Of a DNA stretch of 64,000 nucleotides, positions 35,913 through 48,068 are shown one piece after another. The notes beneath the pieces were generated by a model that worked only from the letters and a program-made list of their open reading frames with translations, did no database searches and was not told the origin of the DNA. Origin of the DNA: Paramyrothecium sp. XJ0827 (taxonomy: Eukaryota; Ascomycota; Sordariomycetes; Hypocreales; Stachybotryaceae); the NCBI GenBank assembly GCA_020881915.1, contig JAJFPB010000003.1:1364001-1428000 (forward strand). The letters run 5' to 3'. The number at the start of each line of letters is the position of its first letter. Position 1 is the stretch's first letter. Made by a program: the position numbers and the translations under genes.

Positions 35913-37070
35913 ATGATGCCCTATGAGGTTTCAGAGGGGGAGAGGAACCCGCGCTATGTCTCAGCGGCTTTGGCCAGGGTGGAAGAGCTGTCACGGGCGA
36001 GGTATGCCGACAGCCAAACCTCATGGGCGCGTTTCTCCCAGCCCAAAAGTGCCTTGTTCCAAATCGTATCACCAAAAATTCGCCAGATCATTTACGACTT
36101 CGTGCTCAGCTCCACCAGGTTGACTTGGGGCGAGGAAGTGCTCACCGAGACCTCGCATGTGCGGTACTCTTCGGCTAAGCATTCGCTGGCCATCCTACAG
36201 GTATGCCGCAAAACACGAAAGGAAATCGGAGACGCTTGGGCTGGGAAGGTCCTGTTCAACTTCATCGACCAGATGACCATGTTGAACAAGCTGAACGCGG
36301 TGCCTGCTGAGCTTCGAGGCAAGATCAGATACCTACGTGTCAACGACGCCAATCTTCCCCTCGTGATGAATAACGAGAAGCGAGCCTACCCACTCGTTTA
36401 CTCGCTTGCTCTGATCCCAGACCTCCAGCTTGATGAGCTCACGGTTCTTGGCTCGCGCGACGCCATGGGGAACTACAAGTCTTTGGATTTGCTCCTCAAG
36501 CATAGCAACGGTTGGAAGCAGCTCCGTTACATCAGCCGATCGTCGGAGATGTTTGCGCTCCCAGCCAAGAGTAGCTTCTGGGTCGACCCAAGGCCTCTTA
36601 TCGACTACCGTCGCAACCCTCAGCCGGCACACTAGCAGTGTGTCCTGCTTGGTCGTGATCAAGGAGGCACGGAACCCTCGGTGGCCATCTACCGAACAGC
36701 CCAGCCAGGGCTCTCTTTCTCCCTCCTTCATCCCGAGATGTTTGAGGCGTTCGAACAAGAAACTCCGGAGGGTGCGGCCGAGCAGCTTTCCTACGGCGAG
36801 AAAGCAGACGTAGAGCTGCTGCAACGAAACGAGATCACCAAAGAAGCAATGGTCGTGGCGACACGAGGCGCTGGAGTGGATTACAAGTCCAAGAAAAGCC
36901 CTGATCTTCTCCCCGACGACATCCGGGGCAACAACCGAGATTCGTCCTGGTCTCATATCCACATGGCCTACGTTCAGATGATGTACGTCAGCAACCCGCT
37001 CACCCGGTACAAGAAGATCAGCACGGTCACTGACAGCTACCGTGATCGTGACTCTTTCACCTGGATGTAA
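35913..37070 (+). pseudogene. F-box-like fungal protein gene interrupted by one TAG
   Basis: A single frame of 386 codons runs from ATG 35913 to TAA 37070 with one internal TAG at 36633-36635 (codon 241). The N-terminal part has a helix-and-hydrophobic pattern like fungal F-box/DUF7730-type proteins (FQIVSPKIRQIIYDFVL; LAILQVCRKTRKEIGDAW). The part after the stop (PSVAIYRTAQPGLSFSLLHPE ... SYRDRDSFTWM) stays open for 144 codons with normal codon use. A Gln or Trp codon would need one base change to become this TAG. No intron can remove it, since the only GT to CTAG span is about 31 nt. It is either a recent nonsense mutation or a truncated 240-residue protein. Any ubiquitin-ligase role is inference. 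Confidence 0.5.
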
Positions 37071-38603
37071 AGGTGATGTTGATCGTCGTGCACGCTTAGC
37101 ACAGAGACGGCGGATGGGGAGGTTGACCAGCACATTGCGACCGAGCAGGGACGATGGGCATTCTGGGGACCTGATGTATGACGCAAACACTTGCTTTTGA
37201 TTTTACACAGCTGCACAAAGTGCTGAAGACACCAGCTGGTTGCGGGCTTTTGTGGATTCTTCTCAGAGGCAGGACGATTTTCTACAGGCAAGCTTGGGAG
37301 GGTTGGACGAGAGACAAAGAAACATTTGCTGCCGTAGACAACCAGAAGAGCAATTGAACACATGATTGTTGACCACGGCGAGACGCGTCTGGGCCTTTGT
37401 TTCTCCACCTAGCTTTCCGACCCATCCTTCTACCCCAGGGACATCCCTTCATCCTCCACTTGTGGGTCTGCAGGTGAACTAGGTGCCCACGACCGTGATG
37501 CAGGTCGCCAGACCAGACGTCTGCTCCTCAACTTCGCCTCTTCTTGTTGTGTAAAAATATTGGTTAGTACAGTACAGCACGCTCGCATCTGGAGTTTCGA
37601 CTGGCCACTCTGACTGAACAAGTTATGATAGCAGTGGCGTGCTTCGTCTGCGCCGTGAGTGGCTGGAGCATCGTCCGTGATGCTCTCTCATGCAGCCTGT
37701 GCTCACAACAATTTGTCATAGATCAAAGGTCGGATCCTTTATCAGTGCCCCAGACCGCATTGTGGACACGGCCAATTCCGATCCAAGCGCGTCTGACTCC
37801 ATTACCCACTTCTTTGTTCACCGAGCGTAAGCGTTGCGTGGTGGGTGCTGAGGCGCCTCTAGCTCGTCAGATCCCCACAAAGCATATTAGCCGGTTGATT
37901 TGATGATTCTGATCTAGCTTCCGCATCCCATGTCCGTCTCCGGTCGCCCTCCTATCGAGATAGCAAAAAAGATCAATTTACAAGTGACATCCAGTAACTA
38001 ATTTATGGCAAACTTCAAGCCAAGCCTAGCAGGAGAGATGCGTGCAAAAGTCAATCTCATCGGTTCCTCCGTAGATTTAGGGCATAGAAAGGGCTACTTC
38101 ATCCCTTCTTCCAGTCTGGAAACTCGCGTCTTGAAATCAACAACTAGTTCCCACATTGCTAGTTTTGAAAGCTACGCTCAGTCTTTGCGTTGTGGGGTAC
38201 CTGTTGCTTTGTACTACGGGTAAACAAAATTTAAACATACAGCTATGTCTGCAACCTTCACAAGGATAGGCCAGTATCGACTCTGCAAACCAAGCAGACT
38301 GTCAACGAGCTGTCGCAGCGGTGTAAATGACCAGTCCGACTGTACCCAAAATGCCCGCGGAGGCTGCCAACCAGCGGCATGTGGAGGTTTGGGGAGGGCC
38401 ATGTAAAGCTGGTCAGCTGAAATGAGATGTCTCAGAAAAATAATAGAGATGCATGGTGCACAGACAACTTGTGTCTCCTTGGGCATCAAAGCTCGCCGGA
38501 AATACATGCCTTAACTAAGAATCTCCATCAACATTGGCATTCACATAGCCGACGCTACATGGCGATGCAGGAGTTCCGAATCACAGAATGAATAACAAGC
38601 ATC
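37071..38603. other. Intergenic, no gene seen
   Basis: Frames are short; none is family-like. The base composition shifts to AT-richer sequence around 37900-38260. Confidence 0.45.
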
Positions 38604-39641
38604 TTGGATGACGACTGCGATATAATCGTACGCTGTATTGGTGGGATATTCTATCTCTCTTGGTCGCCTGACGACCTGATCACTGCTCCAGCGCTCTTGG
38701 AAGACTACCGCAGACGGCTTGGCGAATTGCAAGGCGACGATGACTCTGATGCGGCCGAGCTCCTCAAGCGACCATTCGACTCCGCACTCGCCCGGCTAGC
38801 CCCCGAGCCGCGATCGCAGCCAGTCTTCCTATTACACGACTACCTCTATCCAGAGTGGTTTTGGCTAAAAGCAACTGTTGCAAATGACGGCCAGTCCATA
38901 CTGCCACATCGTGTGGAGCAAGTGAACTCGCCGTACACCCTACCCGGAGAGCCGATGCATCACAAGCAGCTTGTTAACCTGGAGTTGGAGACATGGGAGC
39001 CGAATTGGTACTCATCGCGCATGATTGAACTCGTCGCAGACCGAGATATACACCCGCTCCTCCTCAAAGACCCCACTAAGGTCATTGTTGCCGATTCCCG
39101 GGTCGACTGCTTCTTCAAAGGTCTGAGACCTCACGGCCGAGGCACTATGCGCGAGCTATCCACTTTCCGTACTATACATAGTGCTCTTGTACGCGGGAAA
39201 CTCGATCCCAACCTGCGAATTTGTCGCCTACAGGGCCTGGTCGTCGATACAGATGTTGACCCTCGCGCTAACCCGCGCCTTGTTGGGATGCTCCTCACGT
39301 ACATCAAGCCAAAGCGGCCCGGCATACTCGGCACGCTTGGCTACGTGGCTCCAAATCCCAGCAGCCGGGACAACCTCGACCGCGAGGCTAACGAGCTAGA
39401 ATTCATCATTAGCGCCTTACATCGGGGTGGTTGTGTATGGGGGGATGCCAAGCCGGATAATGTGCTGATCGACGAGGATGACAATTTATGGCTCATTGAC
39501 TTTGGCGGCGGACATACTGCGGGCTGGGTTGATAAAGAACAGCTGGAGACGGTGGAAGGTGATAGAGAGGCGCTGAGAAGGATGAAGAAATGGCTTGAAG
39601 GCTTGCGTTTGTCGTTTGGGAAAGATGATGATAAAGCATGA
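38604..39641 (+). CDS. Fungal kinase-like protein, start codon not found
   Basis: The frame of 345 codons begins after a TGA at about 38589 without an in-frame ATG before the conserved N-terminus (IIVRCIGGIFYLSWSPDD). The catalytic-loop equivalent reads GGCVWGDAKPDNVLID, with Trp in place of the usual His of HRD but with Asp, Lys and Asn retained. It is followed by LWLIDFGGG, the DFG equivalent, and GWVDKEQLETVEGD. This matches a common fungal family of small protein-kinase-like proteins in which VWGDAKPDN is normal. A short frame starting at ATG 38588 (MNNKHL) lies one base out of phase, so a frameshift just after the start, or a missed first exon, could explain the missing Met. Kinase activity and substrate are unknown. 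Confidence 0.6.
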   Translation: MDDDCDIIVRCIGGIFYLSWSPDDLITAPALLEDYRRRLGELQGDDDSDAAELLKRPFDSALARLAPEPRSQPVFLLHDYLYPEWFWLKATVANDGQSILPHRVEQVNSPYTLPGEPMHHKQLVNLELETWEPNWYSSRMIELVADRDIHPLLLKDPTKVIVADSRVDCFFKGLRPHGRGTMRELSTFRTIHSALVRGKLDPNLRICRLQGLVVDTDVDPRANPRLVGMLLTYIKPKRPGILGTLGYVAPNPSSRDNLDREANELEFIISALHRGGCVWGDAKPDNVLIDEDDNLWLIDFGGGHTAGWVDKEQLETVEGDREALRRMKKWLEGLRLSFGKDDDKA

Positions 39642-40026
39642 ATGCTCCATGGTCTACGAAAAGACGTTGACTTACGTTCCTTGGATACGTCGTGACATGC
39701 ATGAAGCCAGGGTAGGTGCTTCAATTTATATTGCATGCCTGCATGCCAAGCATGGTTGTTATTAACCATAAATTCTCCGATTTGATAACATGAAATGGCA
39801 CCCAGTCCATGCAGCCGGGCCTGTCGAGGCAGTCGAGAAGACCAGAGGGACTTCTTCTGAAGTGCCAATTGGTTGGGACCTCATCGGCTTTCCGCGTGCT
39901 TTTCTGTCTGCTTGCGTCTATTCGCATGCCCTGTCCTCCTGAATGCATGTACGTGCAATGATTTATGTTCTAGCCTTCTAGATGCGTTCTCTAAATTCAT
40001 CAAAAGTCATTCACAGAAACAATGGT
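39642..40026. other. Convergent 3' intergenic region
   Basis: This short gap lies between convergent gene ends. Nothing was recognised. Confidence 0.5.
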
Positions 40027-41805
40027 CTAGTTCGTCCCCCTGATTTCTATATCCGTGAAATCCGCCGGGTCCAGCACTGGCTCTGACTTTCCACTTGCGT
40101 AAATGCCAAACATGACTCCGCAGAACGCGCCGCCCACGGGAGGGAAGATTGTCAGCGTCTCAGATTCCACCGAGGCGCTCACGTTGTGCCCAGATGTTGA
40201 TATTTCGAGCTGGTAATTCGTAGGCGTCGCCGTGATAGACAATTGTATCGGCTCGTCCAGGTTGACGTCTTTCCCCGACTCGAGTAATGGATAGGAAGTC
40301 TGTGCAGTTATTAGCCATGAATCCACGAACCCTCTTTCGAAACACATACCTTGATGTCTCCGTTCCTGCCTGTTGGCTCACGAAGGACTAATGTAGGCTT
40401 TGCCGGCCCATTTTCTGAAGTTTGCACAGCGGCCACTCCTACCGTCGCGTACGAGTACTGGTTCCAGAAAAGAGAGACACCTGCCTCGTAACCAACCTTC
40501 GACGGGCGAAAGTGGAGCTTGGCGCTGAACCGCTCGTTGTATGATGATTGCTTGCGTAAAAGCATCGCGGGGGCTTCGGGGCTGCCGAGTTCGTAGCAGT
40601 TTCCATAAATGCGGATAAAGCCGGGTCTCTCGGTCAAAGAGTATGACTTCTTGAGAGGGGTGTCTGTTGCTCGTTAACCTCTGTTGTTTGATTCATATCG
40701 GAGAAACATAGCTCATACTCTTTTGATACCATCCCAGCTCGAGGTCGCGCCTGGAAAGGTCTGCTTTCCATTTGATACCATCGCTATCCACGGCACTTGT
40801 TTGCTGTACGGGTTTCCGGTTGACAGTTTTCAAAGTAACGTTCTTGCCACCATTGAAGATAGGCCAATCATCTTCCCAGTCAACCCTCACAAGGAATGTT
40901 TCGCGGCCAAGCTGAGGCTCGATCCACTTGTCGTCCTTCTTGGCTGGCCTGACCCCAAGCATCACACCCCACCAGTCGCCATCGCCGTCCTCGAAAACAT
41001 CGCAATGGCCAGTGCGCTGCACCTCCTCGTCGGGTCCATTGTACCACAATGCCTTGCCTTGTCCCTCCCAAGGGCCGTACGGTCCCTCGCTGCTCCGGAA
41101 GACCCATTCCTGGTGTCCAGCTTCGGTCCCGCCCTCTGCTGTGAAAAGATAGTAGTATTTCCCCTTTCGGAAGATATGTGAGCCCTCGGCTACTCCGAAC
41201 GGCGAGGCACGAATCATCTTTGGTGCGGTCAACGTCCTGCCAGTTGGCAAGTCAATTTCAGAGATATGAATCGAAAAATCTTTGAGCTTCAGGCCCGGCG
41301 TACGCTGCGCCATACGAACAGTCGTGGACAAGTAGACCCTTCCATCATCATCCCAGAACAAGTCCTGGTCAAAGCCAGGGTTGTCAAAATACACAGGGTC
41401 AGACCAAGCATTGTCATCCCAAATATTGTCCGTGTAAACATAGAACCCTCGTGGGAAAATTCGCTCGTCGTCTACTGGGCGATATCGGCTGAACGAGCCG
41501 TTGGTCAGATACCACCGCTTCTCCTGCGGTCGATATCGTAGTGTACTAGCCCATGATCCAGCACCGGGCTCAACCGTCCTCAGGTCGATTTGGCTTCTGC
41601 GGTTGAGAGCATGGCCAATCAACTTCCAGTTGATCAAGTCGAGCGAGTGGTAAATGGCAGCTCCTGGGAAGTACTCGAACGTCGATGTCGACAAGTAGTA
41701 TTGAGCCGGAGATGTCTCAGTCGCTGGAACTACGCAGACGGTAGGATCGGGATTGAAACCCTGAATCACAGGGTTGATAAAGGTAGGGGCGTCATCTGCA
41801 GACAT
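40027..41805 (-). CDS. GH43 glycoside hydrolase (beta-xylosidase/arabinofuranosidase type)
   Basis: The exons 41805-40719, 40663-40350 and 40299-40027 give 557 residues. The five-bladed propeller catalytic core opens with NPVIQGFNPDPTVCVV, whose Asp20 is the general base; GFDQDLFWDDDGRVYL carries the pKa-modulating Asp and VAEGSHIFRKGKYYYL the general acid Glu. The C-terminal third is the beta-sandwich seen in two-domain GH43 xylosidases (TERPGFIRIYG; VGYEAGVSLFWNQYSYATVG). There is no signal peptide, so it probably acts inside the cell on imported xylo- or arabino-oligosaccharides. It is transcribed divergently from a sugar transporter 876 bp away, which fits a small hemicellulose-use pair. 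Confidence 0.92.
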
Positions 41806-42681
41806 CGTGTTTTACTATGCTCTCCAGCGATGGCTACAGAAGAACGGAGTTGTGATAGCAGGAGGGCAGCACAGAGAAGGGCATTGTAATATTCCGGCGC
41901 ACCGTAGATCTCGTCCAAATGTCCAGCGGAATGGGATCCCCCTTCACGCGAGATACTGCAGCCGTTTCTCATATCACGCCAATCAAGTCAGGGGACAGCA
42001 CGTTGCATGACTGAAGGATTGTCAGGAATTTGGAGACCAGACAAGCCAGGGATAGGCCGTCTGCGGGGGAGACGCGGGGATAATCGACCACAGTGGAGAG
42101 GCTTCCTGGACAAGACACAGAAACATGCGGAGAAGTGAAGCTGAACCCACTCGATAGTGCTAGCTTGCCTCGAAGTTTAGGAGAAGTGGACAAGCTTGCT
42201 CGCTAGCTTTTGCTCCGGGGTTTTTGCTGATTGGTGGGTTTTCTTTTAACCATGGCATGTTTATCCATCATGGGGGCCCATGCTGACGAGCGGCGAACTG
42301 TTGAATCCAGTTGAACGAGGGGGCAGCCAATCGCGAGGTCCGCGTGCCCATCCTGGTTTCACTAACGCTGTCCCCTTTCGTGCAAGAGGCAGAAATTGCA
42401 TGGACACAGCGTTGAGTGTTGGCCCTGCATCGCATTATCCCACAGAGATGCCTGTGGAGGTGGAGATTAGCGCCACGCTAGGCCTGTCGACACAAGCATT
42501 GCCGTGTGCCGAATTCCGTGCTCCTGGAGAGTCTGGAGAGGACTCAGCAGAGTTGAAAGACGTATAACTACGCGTCATGTCTGATCGGTCTGGGTTGCAT
42601 ATGTTCAAGAGCCTCTCTGCTCTCATCAAACAATCAACTCAAGCCTGTTGAGTGTTTGTGCCTGTCAAGAAAAAATCAACA
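41806..42681. promoter_or_regulatory. Shared divergent promoter of GH43 and sugar transporter
   Basis: This 876-bp gap separates the two divergent start codons. CreA/CRE1-type sites (SYGGRG) occur as a close pair GCGGGG at 42063-42068 and 42074-42079, with CCGGGG at 42215-42220. Paired sites are the form CreA is known to use in carbon repression. The regulatory role is inferred from motif and position. Confidence 0.45.
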
Positions 42682-44338
42682 ATGGCAGTCTCCAAGAGGG
42701 TGTACAACTGGTGAGTTGAGCCTCCTTCTTGGCACGCAGATGGTGTGCAGTAGCTGACATTAATTTCCTAGGTACTGCGCCATTGTGGCCGCCTTTTGCA
42801 TGGTGCTTTACGGTTACGATGCCTCAGTGTTCAACTCGGTTCAAAGTTCGACAAACTGGTTCAACCACATCAACCTCGACAAGGACAATGATACGTACAT
42901 GCTGGGACTGAGTATGTGATCCTCAACATTGCGCACGCCTAGACGATCCGATAGCTAACACATATCAGTCAACACTTCGTACACCATCGGTGCTATCGTT
43001 GCTGGTTTCTTCCTCGGAGGACCCCTCGCTGATTATGCTGGTCGACGATGGGGCATGTTCGTCGGCTGTTTCGTTACAATCATTGCCACATTCATGCAGA
43101 CGTTCACGCCCTACCACCAGATCGGAGTTTTCATTGCCGGCCGTGTGGTGGTTGGCATCGGCCAGGGTCTCGCCCTTACCGCCGCTCCCGTGTACATCGG
43201 CGAGGTGGTTCCCGCTGAAATCCGCGGCAAAGTCATGACCCTGTGGCAGATGAACTACTCGGTCGGAAGCTTCATCTGCTTCTGGATCAACTATGCTTGC
43301 TCCAACAACCGAGAGAAGCTCGGCGACTGGGACTGGAAGCTGGTTGTCATCTTCCAGATGATGGTCCCTGCGCTCGTTTGCGTTGCTCTCCCTTTCCTTC
43401 CCGAGTCACCTCGATGGCACATCCAAAAGAACGGAGATGTCGAGGGCGCTCGTGCTGCCTTGCGCCGTATCCGTGAGACCGAGGAAGAGATTGAGATCGA
43501 GCTCACTTCCATCCGCGGCGCCATCGAGTTTGAGAAGGAGGCTATCAAGGGCGCCAGCTACAGTGCGCTGTTCCGTGACCCATCTGTCCGGAAGCGCCTT
43601 CTCCTTGCCTTTGGTCTTAACGTCGGTCAGCAGCTCTCTGGTCAGGGCACGCTCAACTCGTACTCGACCTCCATCTACAAGAAGGTGTGGAAGTCCAGCT
43701 CTAAGATCAGTCTGATCAATGCGCTCAACGCCACCTTTGGTATCCTCTTCACGCTCAACGCCATGTGGACCTCAGACCGCTACGGACGCCGATGGCTGCT
43801 CATGGTTGGAGCGTCCGGCATGGCGCTGTGTATGCTTCTCGTGGCCGTGGTAGGCCTCAAGACGCCAACAATCGACGGAGGCAAGACGGAGCCCGTCGGC
43901 ATCGCCATTGTGTTCCTGTTCTTCCTGTTCGCCTTCTTCTACAAGCCTTCCTGGGGAGCGACCGTGTGGATGTGGACGTCGGAGGTCTTCTCCATGAACA
44001 TCCGCGCCCAGGCCGTTGGCATGTGCTCGCAGATGCAGAACGTTGCCAACACCATCTTCCAGCAGTTCTTCCCCGAGTTCCTGCGCAAGGAGGGCCTCAA
44101 CTGCCTGTTCTTCTTCATGGGCGTCAACGTCATCCTGGGGTTGTACGTCTACTTCCTCATCCCGGAGACCAAGCAGGTGCCCCTTGAGGAGATCGACGTG
44201 TTGTTTGGAGGAGCATCACACGCAGAGTCGGGCGGAGACATTCTTGCCAGCAAGCTGAAGGGTGTTGACGACCACGCCTTTAACAACGCCGTGGAGCAGG
44301 TGGAGATGACCAACGAGCCGAAGAAGGCAACGGTTTGA
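42682..44338 (+). CDS. MFS sugar transporter
   Basis: The exons 42682-42710, 42772-42911 and 42969-44338 give 512 residues with 12 predicted helices. Sugar-porter signatures are present: GYDASVFNSVQ in helix 1, PLADYAGRRWG, GRVVVGIGQGLALTAAPVYIGEVVP cut by no intron, PESPRW at the end of helix 6, NVGQQLSGQGTLNSYS in helix 7, DRYGRRW and FLIPETKQVPLEE at the end of helix 12. It imports a hexose, pentose or disaccharide by proton symport at the plasma membrane; which sugar is not decidable here. The divergent GH43 neighbour suggests a xylan- or arabinan-derived sugar. Confidence 0.93.
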
Positions 44339-45343
44339 GGTGTTGAGCAGGTCGCTGACGTGCCCTTTGTCTTTGACGAGTTTGCGTCTTTGTTGTGCAA
44401 TTGTGGGGCGAGTTACAGTAGCAGCGATACGATTACAATGAATAGAGGCAATTTCCTCCGTCTATCTTGGTATCGGCCGACACCTTCTCCCGTATAGTCC
44501 GCCTTTCGGAGCTTGGCAGTGATTGGTCACGTGTGGGCTTTGTCAGGAGATGAATCGAGCAAGGTGAGGTGAAGTGAAATAAAGGTACCTTACCCTGATG
44601 AAGCAATTCTGTCCCCCTACAGTACAGCCCAGGAACCGTTATGCATGCAATTCAACGGCCACTTCGTATTGAGCTGCAGCTTTTCCAATCGCCTGACATG
44701 GGTTGGTTGACGTGACTCGGAGCCCCTCCCGTTTTGAGCTGAGCGGTCCCGCAGGCCGAGGACCCTTTTGTGCACTATTCCCAGCGCGCGCCCTGCCGAT
44801 CTCCACGTCTTGCCTCATGAAGAAGGCAGCTGTCGCCTTCAACCAACACTAATGCGCATCCTCCTCCTCTTATCAGGCGCTGGTGCCGGTGCCGCTGCCC
44901 CATGCGACAGTTTGCGCGCATAGTCTCGCATTCCTTTTTTCCTGAATTGTGGCCAAGACGCTGTGCTGCTCTCCGCGAAGGGTCACATCGTGGCGGCCCC
45001 GTGCAGGAGACGTCCAACACGATTGTTCCCCTGCATCAAGGGTTCAATTCCGGACGATCCAATTTATTCTCTTGCAAGAAACACTCGAATCGGCTCGTTC
45101 GGTTCGTCTTCAAGATGCAAACTTGCGCAAACCACAAAACGGCCAACTAGCTCACCGAGGAGGAGCTGTCAAGAGAATCCATGCAGGCGGGGTCTGTGGA
45201 TATCGCAATTCAGTAACAGGGATGAGGAACGGAAGATACCGTACAGAAGAAGGACGTCCATATAAGAGGAGGGACGAAGCAATGGCTTTGGCTTCACGGT
45301 CAAGTTGCTACAGAAGAGCAATCGGGGCACTTTGGCATTCAGC
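44339..45343. other. Intergenic, promoter of the subtilisin gene
   Basis: The gap contains the 3' region of the transporter and the upstream region of the protease. Short frames only; no RNA gene was seen. Confidence 0.5.
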
Positions 45344-48068
45344 ATGAGGCCGAGACTTACCTTCCCTATCTTGGCCTTTGCAGCCTTGGCGGCGGCACAA
45401 ATCGTCCAGGAATCAGATGAGCCCACCTTGGACGAGGTAGAGGAGCTGGAGGATCTCCAAATCAAAAGCTTCATCGTTGAGTTCGCTCAGGTAAACCGTC
45501 TCACTGAGCTGTTTGGCTTTGCTTACCACTAACCTTCGCTCAGACCACTGGTTCCAAGTTGAAGCGAGATAATATCCTTTCCGCTGAAGATGGTGTCACT
45601 GTTGTCAAGACGTTCGACTCCGACGTCTTCGTGGGCGCCAGCGTGGAAGTGGACAATGCCGATGCCATTGACGCCGTTCGTACGCTCCCCGACGTCGTTG
45701 CCGTCTGGCCCAACTATCCCCTCAAACTCCTTGCTCCCGTCGCCCGTCAAGTCTCCGTAGGGGAGGACGCAGCCGATGACTACGCCGTCCACTGGGGCAC
45801 GGGTGTAGACGAGCTTCACAAGCAGGGCTACTACGGTGAGGGCGTCAAGGTCGGCATCGTCGATACTGGTATTTGGTACAACCACACTTCGCTCGGTGGT
45901 GGATTTGGCGAGGGCTTCAAGGTCGCTGGCGGTTGGGACTTTGTCGGCAACGGTCCCTGGGCCGCGGGCTCGCCTAAGCGACCTGACGCGGATCCTATTG
46001 ACGAGCAGGTGCACGGCACACATGTGGCCGGTATCGTTGCTGGAGACTCGACTACCTCGGACTGGAAGGGCGTCGCGCCCAAGGCTTCATTGTACGCGTA
46101 CAAAGTCTTCGGCTCCAATGACGGCACCGACACGGCGACGCTGATTGAATCGTTCTTGCGCGCGTACGACGAGGGCATGGACATCATCACCGCCAGCGTC
46201 GGTGGCCGCGGTGGCTTCGAGACGAATCCATGGGCTTTGGTCGCTAGCCGCCTCGTGGAGCGCGGCGTTGTTGTTACCATCGCAGCGGGCAACTCTGGCA
46301 GCGGCGGCGCTTTCTACGCAAGTTCTGGAAGTTCAGGCGACGGCGTGGTTGCCGTGGCCAGCGCCAAACTGCAGGCGGCTACTAAGCAGATCGCACCGAG
46401 TTACTTCACCTCCTGGGGTGGACTCTACGATTTGACGGTCAAGCCGGACATTACTGGTCCCGGAACGGACATCTTCAGCAACTTGCCCCGTGGCTCAGGC
46501 AGTGAGTACGGTCTGCTGAGCGGAACGTCCATGGCCACTCCTTACCTTGCCGGCGTCGCTGCACTCTGGATCGGCCGCTACGGAGGCCGCAGCGTTCACG
46601 GTCCCGGCTTCGCGAAGGACTTGGCCATGCGCATCATCGCCTCCGGCAACCCTCTGCCCTGGCTCAATGCTGATCAGTCCATCAACGCCGACTTTTTTGC
46701 CCCGTCGCACCAGGTCGGCACTGGCCTGGTGGATGCCCGCAAGGTCCTGCGGGCAACCAACAGCTTGGCTTACCAGAAATTCGCGCTCAACGATACCGTC
46801 CACTTCGAGCCAACGCATAAAATTGTCCTCACCAACAGCGGCAATGGAAGCGTCAAGTACGAGTTCGAGTCGGAGAGCTGGGCTGGCTTTGACATGATGT
46901 TGGACTTCATCCCGTCGCAGGCAACGGAAACGCCACGACTCCGCTCTAGGACTGAGCTGCTGCCAAGCCCGGTCGATGCGGCCGTCGTGCTTCCGGACGC
47001 CATCGAGCTCGCACCGGGCCAGAGCAAAACCGTTCAGTAAGTCCACATCCCGCAATCACACAGCCGAGGGGAAACGGCGCTAATACGGTTCCAGATTCAC
47101 CTTCAGCCGGCCCGTCGGCCTCAACGAGACCAAGCTGCCTGCCTACAGCGGCCGTGTTCTTGTCAAGGCCAGCAATGGGGACGAGCTGTCCGTGCCGTAC
47201 CAAGGCATGGCGTTCGACTTGCGGGAGCAATTCAGCGAAGCCATGTTCGCGGGCACCTATCCTTGGCTGCGGTCTACTCAGGCCTACAGCAACAAAACGA
47301 CGTGAGTGAACCCCTCCCCATGACCTGCTGTAATGGTGAAAACAGACAATGATGTTGACTTGCCTTGCCTTGCCTTTTGAAGCTTCACGTTCGACCTGAG
47401 CACTGCAGTGCAAGACTTCCCCCGGATCTACTGGAAGCTCAACTGGGGCACCAAGGAACTCCGCTTCGACGTACGTTTTCTCCTAGCCTTTTTTTCCCCT
47501 CTTCTTAGATCCCATTTCCGGGAAAGACATCATCTAACCAAGTCCACCCTCGCCAGATCTACGGGCCCGAATTCGACCCCTTGAGTGACTGGGAATACCC
47601 ACCCACCGTCAACAGCAACCACTATCTCGGCTCCGCCGCCCCCTGGGTTCAGGCCTCGGCCCTGACGTTCAACCCCAACGTCCACGACCGCGAAAACACG
47701 TACCCCATGCCCCAGGTCGACGTCGGACGCAACGCCCTGACCACGGGCGGCTTCACCGGCAGCCTGTTCTGGCTGGGCAAGTTCACCAACGGCTCCTACA
47801 TCCAGCCGGGCAAGTACACGTAAGCGTCCCCCCTTTTCCCCTTGCCGCACTTGGGATTGCGGCTTCTTTGTTCTGGCTGCGGTTGCAGCTCCGCTCTACA
47901 CAGAGAGCGGTGTGTGCGTAACAAAAGGAGCTAACATGGCCGTCTAGGATGCGCTTCGCGGCTCTCATTCCCTTTGCCGATCCTAGGAACCACACGAGCT
48001 GGAGTACTTTGACCTCCGAATTCCGGGTCTTGAAGGATTGCCAGCGCCGTCGATCGGTATCTAACTAA
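45344..48068 (+). CDS. Secreted subtilisin-like serine protease (S8A, large form)
   Basis: Six exons (45344-45490, 45544-47036, 47095-47301, 47383-47470, 47557-47819, 47948-48068) give 772 residues. A signal peptide (LTFPILAFAALAAAQ) precedes an inhibitor-type propeptide ending in VVAVWPNYPLKLL. The triad is complete: Asp in VGIVDTGIW (45861-45863), His in HGTHVAGI (about 46012-46030) and Ser in SGTSMATPYLAG (46528-46530), with oxyanion Asn in TIAAGNSGSGG. The C-terminal 300 residues form the Fn3-like sandwich of C5a-peptidase/Vpr-like proteases. The enzyme should be secreted and degrade external protein. Several N-glycosylation sequons (NHTS, NGS, NETK, NKT) agree with this. Confidence 0.93.

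Noticed and set aside
36333..37190. 285-codon minus-strand frame over the F-box-like gene
   Set aside because: It overlaps the plus-strand frame that has family-like features and itself has no recognisable domain.
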